The position numbers and the translations under genes are program-made. From positions 372,001 through 436,000 of the forward strand of contig JARYGU010000003.1 of assembly GCA_033795365.1 (NCBI GenBank): 64,000 nucleotides of DNA, given 5' to 3'. Positions 51,526 to 61,056 of the stretch are shown piece after piece; positions within the stretch are counted from its first letter, which is position 1, and every line of letters begins with the position of its first letter. The notes below the pieces were generated by a model. The model saw only the letters and a program-made list of their open reading frames with translations. It was not told the origin of the DNA and did no database searches. Source of the stretch: JARYGU01 sp033795365 (GTDB lineage: Bacteria > Pseudomonadota > Alphaproteobacteria > Rhizobiales > Rhizobiaceae).

Positions 51526-52509
51526 TCACGATTTGCGTCTGAGAGCGCCGACCGCCATGGCCAGCAGGATGAAGATGCCGTTCAGGGCGAAACGATAGGG
51601 AGCCCCAAGGCCGAGAAGCGTTAGCCCGTTACTCAGGAAGGCGATGAACAAAGCACCGATAAGTGTGCCGAAGATGCTCATTTCGCCGCGCCGCGAGGCC
51701 AGCGTGCCGAGATAGGCGGCAGCGAAGGCATCGAGCAGATAGGGTTCGGCGCCGCGCGGCATGGCTATGCCGGTGCGTGACACCAGCGCGACGCCGGCCA
51801 TGGCAGCAAGCACGCCAGCGATGACGAACCCTGCGCCGAATACGAGCCGGATATCGACGCCGGCAAGGAAGGCGGCCCGCACGTTCAATCCAACCGCCCT
51901 GGCGCGGCGCGCGAACGGCGTATGATGCATGAGCACGAAGACAAATGCGAAGATGATCGCCGCGAGCACGATCACGGTCGCGACCGGGCCAATTTGGCCC
52001 TGGCCCAGGAACAGGAAAGGCTTTGTGAGGCTACGCGGCAGCGTGAAAAGCATTTGCGGTTCCGCCCCATTGGTCATCAGCAATTCACCGGAGCGGATCA
52101 CGAACATCATCCCGAGCGTGCCGATGATGGCGGGTACGCCGATATAGGCCATGAGAATGGCATTGACGAGACCGATTGCTAGACCGAAGGCGATGGGAAT
52201 CAGGTAGGCGGCCCAAACTGGATACTTATTGATGATGAGCAGAGCGGCGATGAGGCCTGCAGCATCGGCCACCTGTGCGATCGAAAGATCGACGCCCCGC
52301 ATCGTCATGACGACCGTCAGGCCGAGCGCCAGGATGATAAGGACGGTGCTCTGGCGAAACACATTTGCAACATTCGCCGGGCTGAGGAAAGCAGGCTTGA
52401 GAAGATAGAAGAGGGCAAGCACCAGGATCATTCCGATGATCGCACCGTAGCTGCGCAGGAACTCGGTTACCCTGGCCATCATACTTGCGGAAGATATAGC
52501 GCTGGTCAT
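51526..52509 (-). CDS. Sugar ABC transporter permease (RbsC-like)
   Basis: This 327-residue permease has a FLKPAFLSPANVANVFRQST start and VVMTMRGVDLSIAQVADAAG, the RbsC signature with GVDLS. It pairs with the permease half of the fused protein encoded upstream at 52521-55067, making a heterodimeric channel likely. It starts 11 bases after the fusion gene. Confidence 0.9.
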   Translation of the reverse strand: MTSAISSASMMARVTEFLRSYGAIIGMILVLALFYLLKPAFLSPANVANVFRQSTVLIILALGLTVVMTMRGVDLSIAQVADAAGLIAALLIINKYPVWAAYLIPIAFGLAIGLVNAILMAYIGVPAIIGTLGMMFVIRSGELLMTNGAEPQMLFTLPRSLTKPFLFLGQGQIGPVATVIVLAAIIFAFVFVLMHHTPFARRARAVGLNVRAAFLAGVDIRLVFGAGFVIAGVLAAMAGVALVSRTGIAMPRGAEPYLLDAFAAAYLGTLASRRGEMSIFGTLIGALFIAFLSNGLTLLGLGAPYRFALNGIFILLAMAVGALRRKS

Positions 52510-52520
52510 GACGGGGGTCC

Positions 52521-55067
52521 TCAGAAAATTAGCACCTGGCCGATTTGTCGCCGCCGCATCACGCCGAGGGCGATCGAAAGGATCAGGACCATCCCCTGTA
52601 TGCCGGGAAGGGCCTGGCTGGATATGCCGATCAGGATGAGGCCGTTTGACAGCGAGGCAAGAAAGATGGCGATAATGACGGTGCCCACGACGCTGAGGTC
52701 ACCGGCACGCGAAAGGGTGCTGCCGAGAAAGGCCGCAGCCAGGGCGCTGATGAGAAAATCGATACCCGACGCCAACGCCGAAGCACCATAGCTGTAGGAG
52801 GAGAGGATAACGCCCGCGAGGCCAAGAATGCCCCCGCCGATCGCGAAGGAGGCGAAGGCATAGGGACCGCGCCTTAACCCGCGTAGCTCGGCGGCGGGAA
52901 GATTCTGACCGACCGCATACATGCGCAAGCCAAGCCTCGTTCGACGTAGAAGGACATGCAGGACAAGCGTCGCGACGATGAGGAGGATGAAGACGAAAGG
53001 CACTGGCCCAACATAACCTTGGCCGATAAAGAAAAACTCCGGCCGTGCCGAAAGCGTTAGCGCCTGGCCGCCATTATAAAGAAGCGTCACGCCCATGGTC
53101 ATGAACATTGTGCCGAGCGTCGCAACGAACGGCGGCATCCCGAAGGCCAGGACAAGGAAGGCATTAAGCCCGCCAAGCGCCAGGCCGGCTGAAAGACCGA
53201 TGCCGATGGCCGCGGCTGCTCCTGCACCGGCGATCAGTGTGCCGGCTGCCAGATTGGTCGTCAGCTGGCTGACTGCGCCGGCGGACATGTCGAAGCCTCC
53301 TGCGATTAGCACGATGGTCAAGCCGAGTGCGATGAAGGCGAGCACGCTGCCCTGTTTGAAAACATCGAAGATATTGCCGATGGACAGGAAGTTAGGGGCC
53401 AGGAATGCGATGACCGCGAGCGCCAGAATCATGCCGCCGATCGTGCCCCAGCGTGACAGTGCTCCGGCGGAAGACGAAGCAGCGGGGGTCGGCTTTTCAC
53501 TGCTTTCGTCTGACCCGGCAGAGGTTCGGCTCGCGCCGGTTTCATCCTTGCTGCCGGAGGCCCAATATAGAATGGTTTCCGGATTAGCTTCGTCATGCTC
53601 CAACATCGCGTTGATGCGGCCCTTGTGCATGACGGCGACGCGATCACACATGCCGGCGATTTCTTCGAAATCCGAGGAGATGAAAATGACCGCAGCGCCG
53701 CGGCGGGCCAACTCGACCATTTGCCGATAGATCTCGACTTTAGAGCCTACATCTACCCCAGTCGTCGGCTCGTCAAACAGGAAGACTTCGGAATCGCCGG
53801 GGAGCCAGCGGCCTATGACGATCTTCTGCTGGTTGCCGCCGGAAAGGTTGCGCGCAAGCTGCCGGATGTTCGGCGGCTGGATGGCCAGGCGCTGAACGAG
53901 ATCGTCTGCGTCCGCCTTCTCACGCTTCAGGTTCAGAATGCCGAAACGCGACCAGCCGGAGATCTTAGGCAAGGTTAGGTTGTCACGCATGCTCATGTCG
54001 GTAATGAGGCCCTCGTGACGCCGGTCCTCCGGGATGAGCGCGAAGCCCTGGCGCTTTGCCGCGCCGGGATCGACCGGATGCGACGCTTTGCCTTTGAGCG
54101 TCACCGAGCCACTGCTTCGGGGCAGGGCGCCGATCAAGGCCATGGCGAGCTCGGAGCGCCCGGCGCCCATCAACCCGGCAATGCCGAAGATTTCACCGCG
54201 CCGTACGGAAAAATCAACGCCTTGCACGGCCTGCCCCTGATGCAGATCTTGTACTTGCAGCAGCGTCTCGCCCGGTTCGATCCGTTCCTTCGGATAAAGC
54301 TGGGAGATCTCGCGGCCCACCATCATGCGCACGATCTCGGCGCGAGATGTCTCAGCGGCCTCTTGCGTTGCGACCAGCTGGCCGTCGCGCAGGACGGTAA
54401 TGGTATCCACGAGTTCGATAACCTCGTCGAGATAGTGAGAAATATAGATGATGGTCACGCCTTGGTCGCGCAGACTGCGAACCATGGCGAACAGAAGCTC
54501 CGCCTCGTTCTCGCTCAGCGAGGCAGTCGGCTCGTCAAGAACGAGGACTTTCGGTTCACGGATAAGGGCTGCCGCGATCGAGACGAGCTCGCGCTCCGCA
54601 ACGCTCAGGTCGCGCACCAGCGTGTCCGGCGAAAAGCGTGCGCCGACGCGGCGAAGCGCCTCGCCGGCGATTATGTCCATCTGCGCGCGGTCGAGCAGCC
54701 CACCTTGCAGGCGCTCCTGACCGAGAAACATGTTTTGGACGACATCGAACTGGGCAACGAGCTGCTGATCCTGATGGACGATGGCGATGCCATTTGCTTC
54801 GGCATCGGCGGGATCGCGCAACCGAAGCGGCTTACCATCGAGAAGAATTTCCCCGCCATCGGGCCGGTAGACGCCGGTCAAAACCTTGACGAGCGTGGAC
54901 TTGCCTGCACCGTTCTGGCCGAGAAGCGCGTGAACCTCGCCCCTGCGGATGGACAATGATATATCCGAAAGCGCGGTGACGCCCGGAAAGACCTTGCGGA
55001 TTGATCGGCATTCAAGCGCGGGCGCTTCCGATGCGGTGGCCTGTCCGTCACTTTGTCGCACAGTCAT
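52521..55067 (-). CDS. Fused sugar ABC transporter: RbsA-type double ATPase plus RbsC-type permease
   Basis: This is an 848-residue single chain. Residues 1 to about 505 hold two ATPase domains (LLGQNGAGKSTLVKVLTGVY, LVLDEPTASLSENEAELLFA; then GLMGAGRSELAMALIGALPR, LSGGNQQKIVIGRWL, FDEPTTGVDVG). A Ser/Ala/Glu-rich linker covers about 505-545. Residues about 545-848 are an RbsC-type permease (VLIAGGFDMSAGAVSQLTTN; MYAVGQNLPAAELRGLRRGP). No stop, frameshift or internal start is needed. These two parts are normally separate genes. Confidence 0.9.
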   Translation of the reverse strand: MTVRQSDGQATASEAPALECRSIRKVFPGVTALSDISLSIRRGEVHALLGQNGAGKSTLVKVLTGVYRPDGGEILLDGKPLRLRDPADAEANGIAIVHQDQQLVAQFDVVQNMFLGQERLQGGLLDRAQMDIIAGEALRRVGARFSPDTLVRDLSVAERELVSIAAALIREPKVLVLDEPTASLSENEAELLFAMVRSLRDQGVTIIYISHYLDEVIELVDTITVLRDGQLVATQEAAETSRAEIVRMMVGREISQLYPKERIEPGETLLQVQDLHQGQAVQGVDFSVRRGEIFGIAGLMGAGRSELAMALIGALPRSSGSVTLKGKASHPVDPGAAKRQGFALIPEDRRHEGLITDMSMRDNLTLPKISGWSRFGILNLKREKADADDLVQRLAIQPPNIRQLARNLSGGNQQKIVIGRWLPGDSEVFLFDEPTTGVDVGSKVEIYRQMVELARRGAAVIFISSDFEEIAGMCDRVAVMHKGRINAMLEHDEANPETILYWASGSKDETGASRTSAGSDESSEKPTPAASSSAGALSRWGTIGGMILALAVIAFLAPNFLSIGNIFDVFKQGSVLAFIALGLTIVLIAGGFDMSAGAVSQLTTNLAAGTLIAGAGAAAAIGIGLSAGLALGGLNAFLVLAFGMPPFVATLGTMFMTMGVTLLYNGGQALTLSARPEFFFIGQGYVGPVPFVFILLIVATLVLHVLLRRTRLGLRMYAVGQNLPAAELRGLRRGPYAFASFAIGGGILGLAGVILSSYSYGASALASGIDFLISALAAAFLGSTLSRAGDLSVVGTVIIAIFLASLSNGLILIGISSQALPGIQGMVLILSIALGVMRRRQIGQVLIF

Positions 55068-55187
55068 CTCATTTGATCCTTTGAGGAACGATCATGCTGG
55101 AACGAAGCTGAAAAGCGGGTCGGCCCGCTTCCTTTGACGCGGAAGGTGCGAAGGGTGAGGTAAGCCATCCTTCGCCGGATGCATGCG

Positions 55188-56228
55188 TCAGGGGAGGATT
55201 GGATGAACGATCTGAAGTTCGCCATCCTGCTTCCAGCGCTCCTCGACATCGGCGCGCGGAATGGAAAGCTCGTCCCACACTTTTTCGCCCCAGCGCTTTT
55301 CCGCGGCCGCCACGCCGTTGGCGCGCGTGGCAAGCCAGGCATCGGTGAAGAGAGTGCTCGGGAACTCTTCCTTGCCGCCGAGCTTCTGCGTCAGGATCTC
55401 AGCGGCCAGCGAGCCGATGCGCGGAACGTCTTGAACGACGGTGGCGATGAATGGGCTGTCTTCGTCGAGTAGCATCTGAAAGCCCACACGGTCGCCATCG
55501 ATTGACGCGATCTTGATTTCGCTGCGGCCATTGCGGCGTACGGATTCGACCGCGCCGGACACAAGCAGATCATAAGCGCCCCATACGGCGGCAATGCTGC
55601 CTGGCTCAGGATTGGCGGTCAGAAGGTCTTCCATCTGCGCCTGCACACGAGCTGCGCTGTGTTCCGTCGGAACTTCATGCAGCTTGATCTGCGGGTAGTC
55701 AGCAGCAATCGCCTGCAGAATGCGCTTGCGGGTTTCCAAGAGGGGCGCGCCCGGCACCCAGAACACGTATATATCGCCTTTGTAATCGATACTTGAAAGC
55801 AGCGCCCGGCTCATCATGGCCGACATGAGGGGGTCATCGCCACCGACGTCCGCGACCGCGCCTTCAGTCTTGGCGCCTACGGACGTCGTCACCACGGGGA
55901 TGCCGGCGTCACTTGCCTTCTTCACCACTGGTGCAAGCTGCTGTGCATCGCCAAGCTGCACGATGATGCCCGAAACGCCGGAATTGATCAGGCTTTCGAT
56001 GTTTTCATTGTGCTTGCGCGGGTCCGCGCCACCGTCAGTGACGACGACCTCAGCGCCTTCAGCTTCAAGCACCCTCTGTGCGCCAGAGATGATGTCGCGA
56101 TTGTAATCGTTAGTGATTTCCCGGGCTGCAATACCGATTTTCTTGCCGGACAATTCCTGTGCGGACGCGATAACGGGTGCAAGCGCAATTCCCGCCGCAA
56201 TGACGACGGTTAGAATAGTTTTTCTCAT
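55188..56228 (-). CDS. Periplasmic sugar-binding protein (RbsB-like)
   Basis: This 346-residue solute-binding protein has a signal peptide (MRKTILTVVIAAGIALAPVI, cleaved near ASAQ-ELS). It continues IGIAAREITNDYNRDIISGA, VVTDGGADPRKHNENIESLI and SGIIVQLGDAQQL, a Peripla_BP_4 fold. GAGGAGG precedes ATG 56228; in-frame codons further upstream lack a site. It is the first gene of the minus-strand operon, serving the fused transporter. Confidence 0.9.
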   Translation of the reverse strand: MRKTILTVVIAAGIALAPVIASAQELSGKKIGIAAREITNDYNRDIISGAQRVLEAEGAEVVVTDGGADPRKHNENIESLINSGVSGIIVQLGDAQQLAPVVKKASDAGIPVVTTSVGAKTEGAVADVGGDDPLMSAMMSRALLSSIDYKGDIYVFWVPGAPLLETRKRILQAIAADYPQIKLHEVPTEHSAARVQAQMEDLLTANPEPGSIAAVWGAYDLLVSGAVESVRRNGRSEIKIASIDGDRVGFQMLLDEDSPFIATVVQDVPRIGSLAAEILTQKLGGKEEFPSTLFTDAWLATRANGVAAAEKRWGEKVWDELSIPRADVEERWKQDGELQIVHPILP

Positions 56229-56262
56229 GAGAACCTCCTCAAGGCCTCCCCGGCCCTCCGTT

Positions 56263-56278
56263 CCGATCATTTGATCGG
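56263..56278 (-). promoter_or_regulatory. SorC-type operator candidate (perfect 7-bp arms)
   Basis: Read on the minus strand, CCGATCA-AA-TGATCGG lies 35 bases upstream of the binding-protein start. Its TCAAATGA core equals that of 20477-20490 in front of the other SorC-linked operon. Confidence 0.6.
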
Positions 56279-56629
56279 TCAGCGAATAATTGTTCGTAAG
56301 TTTGGCGCTGTCAAGGGCGCTGTTTACGGAAATACCCATTCCTATGAAGACACTTCTCAAGCCTTTTCAGTTAAAATGCCTAGCTAGCGATCAGATATTC
56401 GCAAAAGCCATATATACAGGCTTACCTTTCGAAAGCGGCTCAGGAGGAATGAGCCCTTGCGATAAGTGTTTTCGATTGATCGCCAGTGTGCCGAGACAAC
56501 AGCGATCAAGACAAAACGACCGGCGTACAGCCGACCTTTAAGGCGAACAGTGTATCTGTGGCGCCACGTCGAGAAGACGATCCCACCTTTCGCGGCTGTC
56601 GTCGGCGTCACGTTCGCCGCGCCTGCGCC

Positions 56630-56755
56630 AATCAGACCGGCGGCGTGTCGTCTTCTCCGTTTCAAGATCATGCATGATGATCGTGCCAAGCCCGGAATCC
56701 GTCACATACATTTTTGAGCCGTGGAAACGAAGCTCGTTCATCTTTGCCCGGCCGG
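56630..56755 (-). pseudogene. Fragment of an SMP-30/MRJP-type lactonase-like protein
   Basis: RAKMNELRFHGSKMYVTDSG, then LGTIIMHDLETEKTTRR, is a beta-propeller blade of the gluconolactonase/major-royal-jelly-protein type. Sequence before and after lacks homology, so only one blade of a roughly 350-residue protein remains. It lies just downstream of the LacI gene. The rest of the 56229-56808 gap holds only the operator at 56263 and no other gene. Confidence 0.5.
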
Positions 56756-56808
56756 TAGGACGTCTGCCTGCAAACAGGTTCCTGGCGGAGAACCTGAGCA
56801 ATCCGTTT

Positions 56809-57849
56809 TCAGTTTCGGAGGCTGCTGGCGCGAACGACGAGTTCATGACCCAGGATCGTGATGTCGTTGTCAGCTTTATCCTCGATCAGCGCACGCAATT
56901 TCTTGACGGATTGCTCGGCCATTTCCCGCCGCGGCAGGCGTACCGTCGTCAGGGGTGGATCCAGCACCGCTGAAAAGCTCAGGTCGTCGAAACCTGCGAC
57001 GCCGACGTCTTCCGGAATGCGCAGCCCTTGCTCTTTCAATCCAGCGATCAATCCGTAAGCCGATTCATCGTTGGAGCAGAACACCGCGTCGGGCCGCTTG
57101 TGCCATGTTCGCATCTGGTCAGCCGCCCGGCGCCCGTCCTCCACCCTGAAACCGGACTGGATATAGAGATCCGGTTCGGATGGAAGTCCGTGATCTGCGA
57201 GCGCCTTTTCCCAGCCGGCCCGGCGGGCGATGGCCACCAGTTCCTGAGCTGGCCCCCCAAGATGGGCAATTCGCCTATAACCCTGCTTGGCAAGATGGTC
57301 GACAACATCATAGGCTGCCTTTACCTCATCGATCTGCACGCCGGTGATTCCGGCTGGATGCGGCGTCGGACTCAAGGTGCGCACGGTCGGCAAGCGTGCT
57401 CCAGCCGCGATGCGTTCCAGAAGTCTCGACGGACAAAAATTGGCCGTCAGGAGAACGCCGTCGATACCCCCTGCCAACAGCTCATCGACATAGCGGTCGG
57501 AGCGGTGCGGATCGATTGCGGTGTGAGCGATCATAATGTCGTATCCGCAATCGTAAGCCGCGCGATCTATGTGCATCAAAAGATCCGGAAAATTGGGATT
57601 TGCAAGATCCGGAATGAGGACCAGCATTATTTTGCTTCGTTTCATCCGCAGGGACCTGGCGTGGCGATTGACCGCGTAGCCGGCCTCCTTGGCCGCCTGT
57701 TCCACCCGCTGGCGCGTCTCCTCCGTGATAGGGGGAAGGCCCGCCAGGGCGCGACTGACCGTCGAAGCAGAGACGCCCGCGATATGGGCGATGTCCGCCA
57801 TTGTGGGGGTGCGTGTCTCTTTGGCGTTTGCCAGTCGGCGCTTAGCCAT
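56809..57849 (-). CDS. LacI-family transcriptional repressor
   Basis: This 346-residue repressor has TMADIAHIAGVSASTVSRAL as the helix-turn-helix (about residues 16-35), then a ligand core (IMLVLIPDLANPNFPDLLMH; DVGVAGFDDLSFSAVLDPPL). ATG 57849 has GAGGG just upstream; ATG 57867 is the alternative. It is divergent from the operon starting at 58002, with two palindromes in the gap, and should repress it. Confidence 0.92.
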   Translation of the reverse strand: MAKRRLANAKETRTPTMADIAHIAGVSASTVSRALAGLPPITEETRQRVEQAAKEAGYAVNRHARSLRMKRSKIMLVLIPDLANPNFPDLLMHIDRAAYDCGYDIMIAHTAIDPHRSDRYVDELLAGGIDGVLLTANFCPSRLLERIAAGARLPTVRTLSPTPHPAGITGVQIDEVKAAYDVVDHLAKQGYRRIAHLGGPAQELVAIARRAGWEKALADHGLPSEPDLYIQSGFRVEDGRRAADQMRTWHKRPDAVFCSNDESAYGLIAGLKEQGLRIPEDVGVAGFDDLSFSAVLDPPLTTVRLPRREMAEQSVKKLRALIEDKADNDITILGHELVVRASSLRN

Positions 57850-57912
57850 GAACCCTCGGTTTCTCATCGCGTCGTCATTCACAGATTGAAATATGCGAAT
57901 CCGGCGTTGCGT

Positions 57913-57952
57913 GCAATCGATTGCGCTGCTACGCTCCGCGCAATCGATTGCG
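57913..57952. promoter_or_regulatory. Two LacI operators, 27 bp apart
   Basis: GCAATCGATTGC (57913-57924) and CGCAATCGATTGCG (57939-57952) are perfect palindromes with the same GCAATCGATTGC core. They lie between the divergent LacI gene and the operon at 58002, so binding could block both. Confidence 0.72.
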
Positions 57953-58001
57953 TAAATTCGGTCAGGCTGGGAGGCGCGGCCGGCATGTTGGGGGGAACTG
58001 C

Positions 58002-58760
58002 ATGGCGTCGATCCTATCAATACAGCTTTATTCGCTTCGCCATCTGGGTGGCTTGGAAGCGCAACTCGATGCGGCAGCTCGCGCCGGTTTCACTGCGGTC
58101 GAGACCATTGGCAGCCATCTGGACGATCCGAGAGGGTTGAAGGCAGCCCTTGACCGCCGTCAGCTCAGCGCGCCGAGCGGCCATATCGGTATGCCGGTGC
58201 TTCGCAATGAACTTCAGCGCGTTGCCGATGCGGCAGGCGAGAGCGGGGTAATGCAGCTCTTCATGCCGGCGTTTCCACCGGAAGAGCGTGATGGCGATGC
58301 GGACGCCTGGCGCCGTGCGGGCGCGGAGCTTGGCGAGATTGCGGTGCGGTTGAAAGATCAGGGCATCAGTCTCGGTTACCACAATCATCACTGGGAACTT
58401 GCAACGCTCGAAAATGGCGAGCGCCCGCTCCGCTGTCTTTTCGAAGGGGCCAAAGGCAGTCCGCTTGTCTGGCAGGCCGATATCGCCTGGCTGGCACGCG
58501 GCGGCGAGGATCCCAAGGTCTGGCTCCGCGAATATGCCGACCTGCTCGTATCCGCCCATGTGAAGGATCAGGCCCCTGCGGGCGAGAATGAGGACGAGGA
58601 CGGCTGGTGCGACGTAGGCTCCGGTATCCTCGACTGGCCCGACCTGTGGGCTTCGGCCACCCGTCACGGCGCTCGCCTGATGGTGATCGAGCACGACAAT
58701 CCCAAAGACCCGGCCGGATTTGCGGCCAGCAGCTTCACCTATCTACAAAAGGTCCGCTAG
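58002..58760 (+). CDS. Sugar phosphate isomerase/epimerase-like TIM-barrel protein
   Basis: This 252-residue AP-endonuclease-2-fold enzyme has SILSIQLYSLRHLGGLEAQL, FTAVETIG, GISLGYHNHHWEL, VWQADIAWLARGG, VSAHVKDQAP and MVIEHDNPKD, with metal ligands at the Glu/Asp/His strand ends. Family members isomerise sugars or act on 3-keto-glycosides. Together with the GMC dehydrogenase downstream, a role on an oxidised sugar is plausible. ATG 58002 follows GGGGGA. Confidence 0.8.
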   Translation: MASILSIQLYSLRHLGGLEAQLDAAARAGFTAVETIGSHLDDPRGLKAALDRRQLSAPSGHIGMPVLRNELQRVADAAGESGVMQLFMPAFPPEERDGDADAWRRAGAELGEIAVRLKDQGISLGYHNHHWELATLENGERPLRCLFEGAKGSPLVWQADIAWLARGGEDPKVWLREYADLLVSAHVKDQAPAGENEDEDGWCDVGSGILDWPDLWASATRHGARLMVIEHDNPKDPAGFAASSFTYLQKVR

Positions 58761-58816
58761 GCGGTCAGCCTGACGGCAATGCAGATCGTTTTCGTTCAAC
58801 AGGGGAGGAACCGCAG

Positions 58817-60112
58817 ATGAACGGGAAGTGGGATAGCATGACAATGAATCGCCGATCCTTCCTTGGAGCTTCCGCGGCAGCATTTGCCGCCAGTGCCGTA
58901 GGCAGGGCCTTCGCGGCCGGCGAAACACTGACCTTCTGGGACATGGTCTGGGGAACGGGCGCTACCTATACGGCCGCCGCCAGGGACCTTGCAGGAAGAT
59001 ACGCTCCGGCCGACGGGGCGCTCGGGGTCCGCTATCAGTCGATCCCGTGGGCCAACTGGTATCAGACCTTCACATCCGCGGCCGCGTCCGGGACGACGCC
59101 CGCTGTCAGTTCCGGTGCTGCATTCCTGCCGTTCTATTTCCTCGAGCAAGGCGTCGCCGCCCCGGCCGACAATCTGGTCGCCACGCTCGACAAGGAAGGC
59201 AAGAACGACTTCCTGCCCGGACTGCTCGAAGCCATGAAGACTGATGCCGGCTATGCCGCCGTTCCCTGGTCGATGGATCTGCGCGTCATCTGGTATCGCA
59301 AGTCTCTTCTCGAAAAGGCTGGCGCTGAGCCGCCAACCGATTGGGACAGCTACATCAAGGCCGGCGAAGCGCTGAAGAAGGCTGACCTCGTCGGGTTCGG
59401 CCTCGCCGCGGGCAGTACCACGACAGATGCGCAGCACACCGTCTCGGCCCTCATGATCAACAATGGCGGCGGCTTCTTTGCGCCCGACGGTTCCTTGAAC
59501 TGTGTCACCGACCGCAACATCGAGACGCTCGACTTCATCAACGAACTCGTGCGCAAGGGGATCATCGATCCTTATGCAGCCAGCTACACCTCCGACAATT
59601 TGGCAGGAGACTGGAAATCGGGACGCGTGGCGATGGGCTTCGGGCAAACAGGCCTCGACAAGACGCTGCCGCAGGAAATCCAGTCGGACGTCGCCGTGAT
59701 CCGGCCCATCAAGGCGCGCCATGGCGACCTCGGGACGGTTTACTACATCAATCCCCTCTGGATGTTCACGACCACGCCTTCGCAGGAATCCTCGGAGGCG
59801 TTTCTGGCCTGGTATCTCGACAACATGCACGCCTACTGGACGAGCGGCGTGGCGATCGACCTGCCGGTCAAGAAGAGTATCGCAGACCTGCCGGTCATCC
59901 AGGACAATCCCAACCTCGTCCTCTCGGTCAACGAATGGCAGCCGGTCGGCAAGACGATCGGCGCGCAGGCACCGCATGCCTTTGCAGCGCTCAATGCCGT
60001 CGATGGCGGTGGCGCCAGCGCGGCATTCGTCCAGCAGATCATCCAGGGCAAGACGAAATCCAGGGAAATTCTCGAAACCCTGGAGGCTTCGCTGCGAAAG
60101 GTCGTGCAGTAA
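58817..60112 (+). CDS. Extracellular carbohydrate-binding protein with Tat signal
   Basis: This 431-residue solute-binding protein has a twin-arginine signal (NRRSFLGASAAAFAASAVGR, cleaved near AFA-AGE), so it is exported folded. The mature part has LTFWDMVWGTGATYTAAARD, YRKSLLEKAGAEPPTDWDSY and a family-1 large fold. GGAGG lies 8 bases upstream of ATG 58817. It serves the permeases that follow. Confidence 0.9.
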   Translation: MNGKWDSMTMNRRSFLGASAAAFAASAVGRAFAAGETLTFWDMVWGTGATYTAAARDLAGRYAPADGALGVRYQSIPWANWYQTFTSAAASGTTPAVSSGAAFLPFYFLEQGVAAPADNLVATLDKEGKNDFLPGLLEAMKTDAGYAAVPWSMDLRVIWYRKSLLEKAGAEPPTDWDSYIKAGEALKKADLVGFGLAAGSTTTDAQHTVSALMINNGGGFFAPDGSLNCVTDRNIETLDFINELVRKGIIDPYAASYTSDNLAGDWKSGRVAMGFGQTGLDKTLPQEIQSDVAVIRPIKARHGDLGTVYYINPLWMFTTTPSQESSEAFLAWYLDNMHAYWTSGVAIDLPVKKSIADLPVIQDNPNLVLSVNEWQPVGKTIGAQAPHAFAALNAVDGGGASAAFVQQIIQGKTKSREILETLEASLRKVVQ

Positions 60113-60113
60113 C

Positions 60114-61046
60114 ATGGCCGAGGCGCAGGCATCATTCGGCGACCGGCGGGGAGTGAACCTGTCTGCTGGCAGGCGCAGCAGCGCACAGGCAGGACGCAGG
60201 ATGACCATGATCGGTCTTGCTGCGCCCTCGATCATCCTAATGGTGCTGATCAATGCCTATCCGCTGGGTTTCGCCCTTGTGCAGTCCCTGCATGGCGGCG
60301 GGTTGCTGCGCCTCGGCAATTTCATCGGCTTCAGGAACTACCTGAATGTCCTCACTGATCCGGCGTTCTGGTCGGCGGCTTTCTTCACGCTGCTGTTTAC
60401 CGTCTGCGGCGTGTTCGGCAGCTGGCTGGTCGGCTTCGGTCTTGCAATTCTTCTGAAGCCGCAATTTCCGGGCCGGAATCTCTTCAAGGTGCTTCTGCTT
60501 CTCCCCTGGATTGTCCCGATCGTCGTCACCTCGATGAGCTGGAACTGGTTGGTCGCGACTCCGCGCAGCCTCCTGCCGCAACTCGCCGAGACGCTGGGCA
60601 TGGGACAGGTCTTGTTTCTCGCCGATCCGACGATGGCGATGGTCACGGTCTGTCTTTTCAAGATCTGGATCAGCTACCCCTTCATGATGATGATGGCTGC
60701 CGCGGCCCTGGAAAGCATCGACAGCAGCGTTTACGAGGCTGCGACGCTCGACGGTGCGACATCCCGCCAGCAGATCCGCTACATCGTCCTGCCGATGACC
60801 GCCCGGTCCACTTACATCAGCTGGATTCTCATGACGATGTTTTCGGTCAACGACTTCGCCACGATCTATCTCCTGACCGGTGGCGGTCCGGTCAATGCGA
60901 CGACGTCGCTGATCGTGCTCGCCTATCGTTCGGTTTTCCAGGAATTCCTGCCCGGATATGGCGTCGCGATCTCCTTCATCATGACGATCGTGCTGGTCAC
61001 GCTTTCGCTCCTGCTCTTCCGGCAGGTGCGCAAAACCAACCTCTAG
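60114..61046 (+). CDS. Carbohydrate ABC permease (MalF/UgpA type)
   Basis: This 310-residue permease starts just 1 base after the binding-protein stop. It has six helices, with the EAA loop YEAATLDGATSRQQIRYIVL and TIYLLTGGGPVNATTSLIVL. The long N-terminal tail (about 30 residues) is hydrophilic. Confidence 0.92.
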   Translation: MAEAQASFGDRRGVNLSAGRRSSAQAGRRMTMIGLAAPSIILMVLINAYPLGFALVQSLHGGGLLRLGNFIGFRNYLNVLTDPAFWSAAFFTLLFTVCGVFGSWLVGFGLAILLKPQFPGRNLFKVLLLLPWIVPIVVTSMSWNWLVATPRSLLPQLAETLGMGQVLFLADPTMAMVTVCLFKIWISYPFMMMMAAAALESIDSSVYEAATLDGATSRQQIRYIVLPMTARSTYISWILMTMFSVNDFATIYLLTGGGPVNATTSLIVLAYRSVFQEFLPGYGVAISFIMTIVLVTLSLLLFRQVRKTNL

Positions 61047-61056
61047 GAGTCGGATC

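Noticed and set aside
52521..55067. Treating the RbsA-RbsC fusion as two genes
   Set aside because: The frame is open throughout and the linker contains no start codon with a ribosome site at the junction. One gene is the direct reading.
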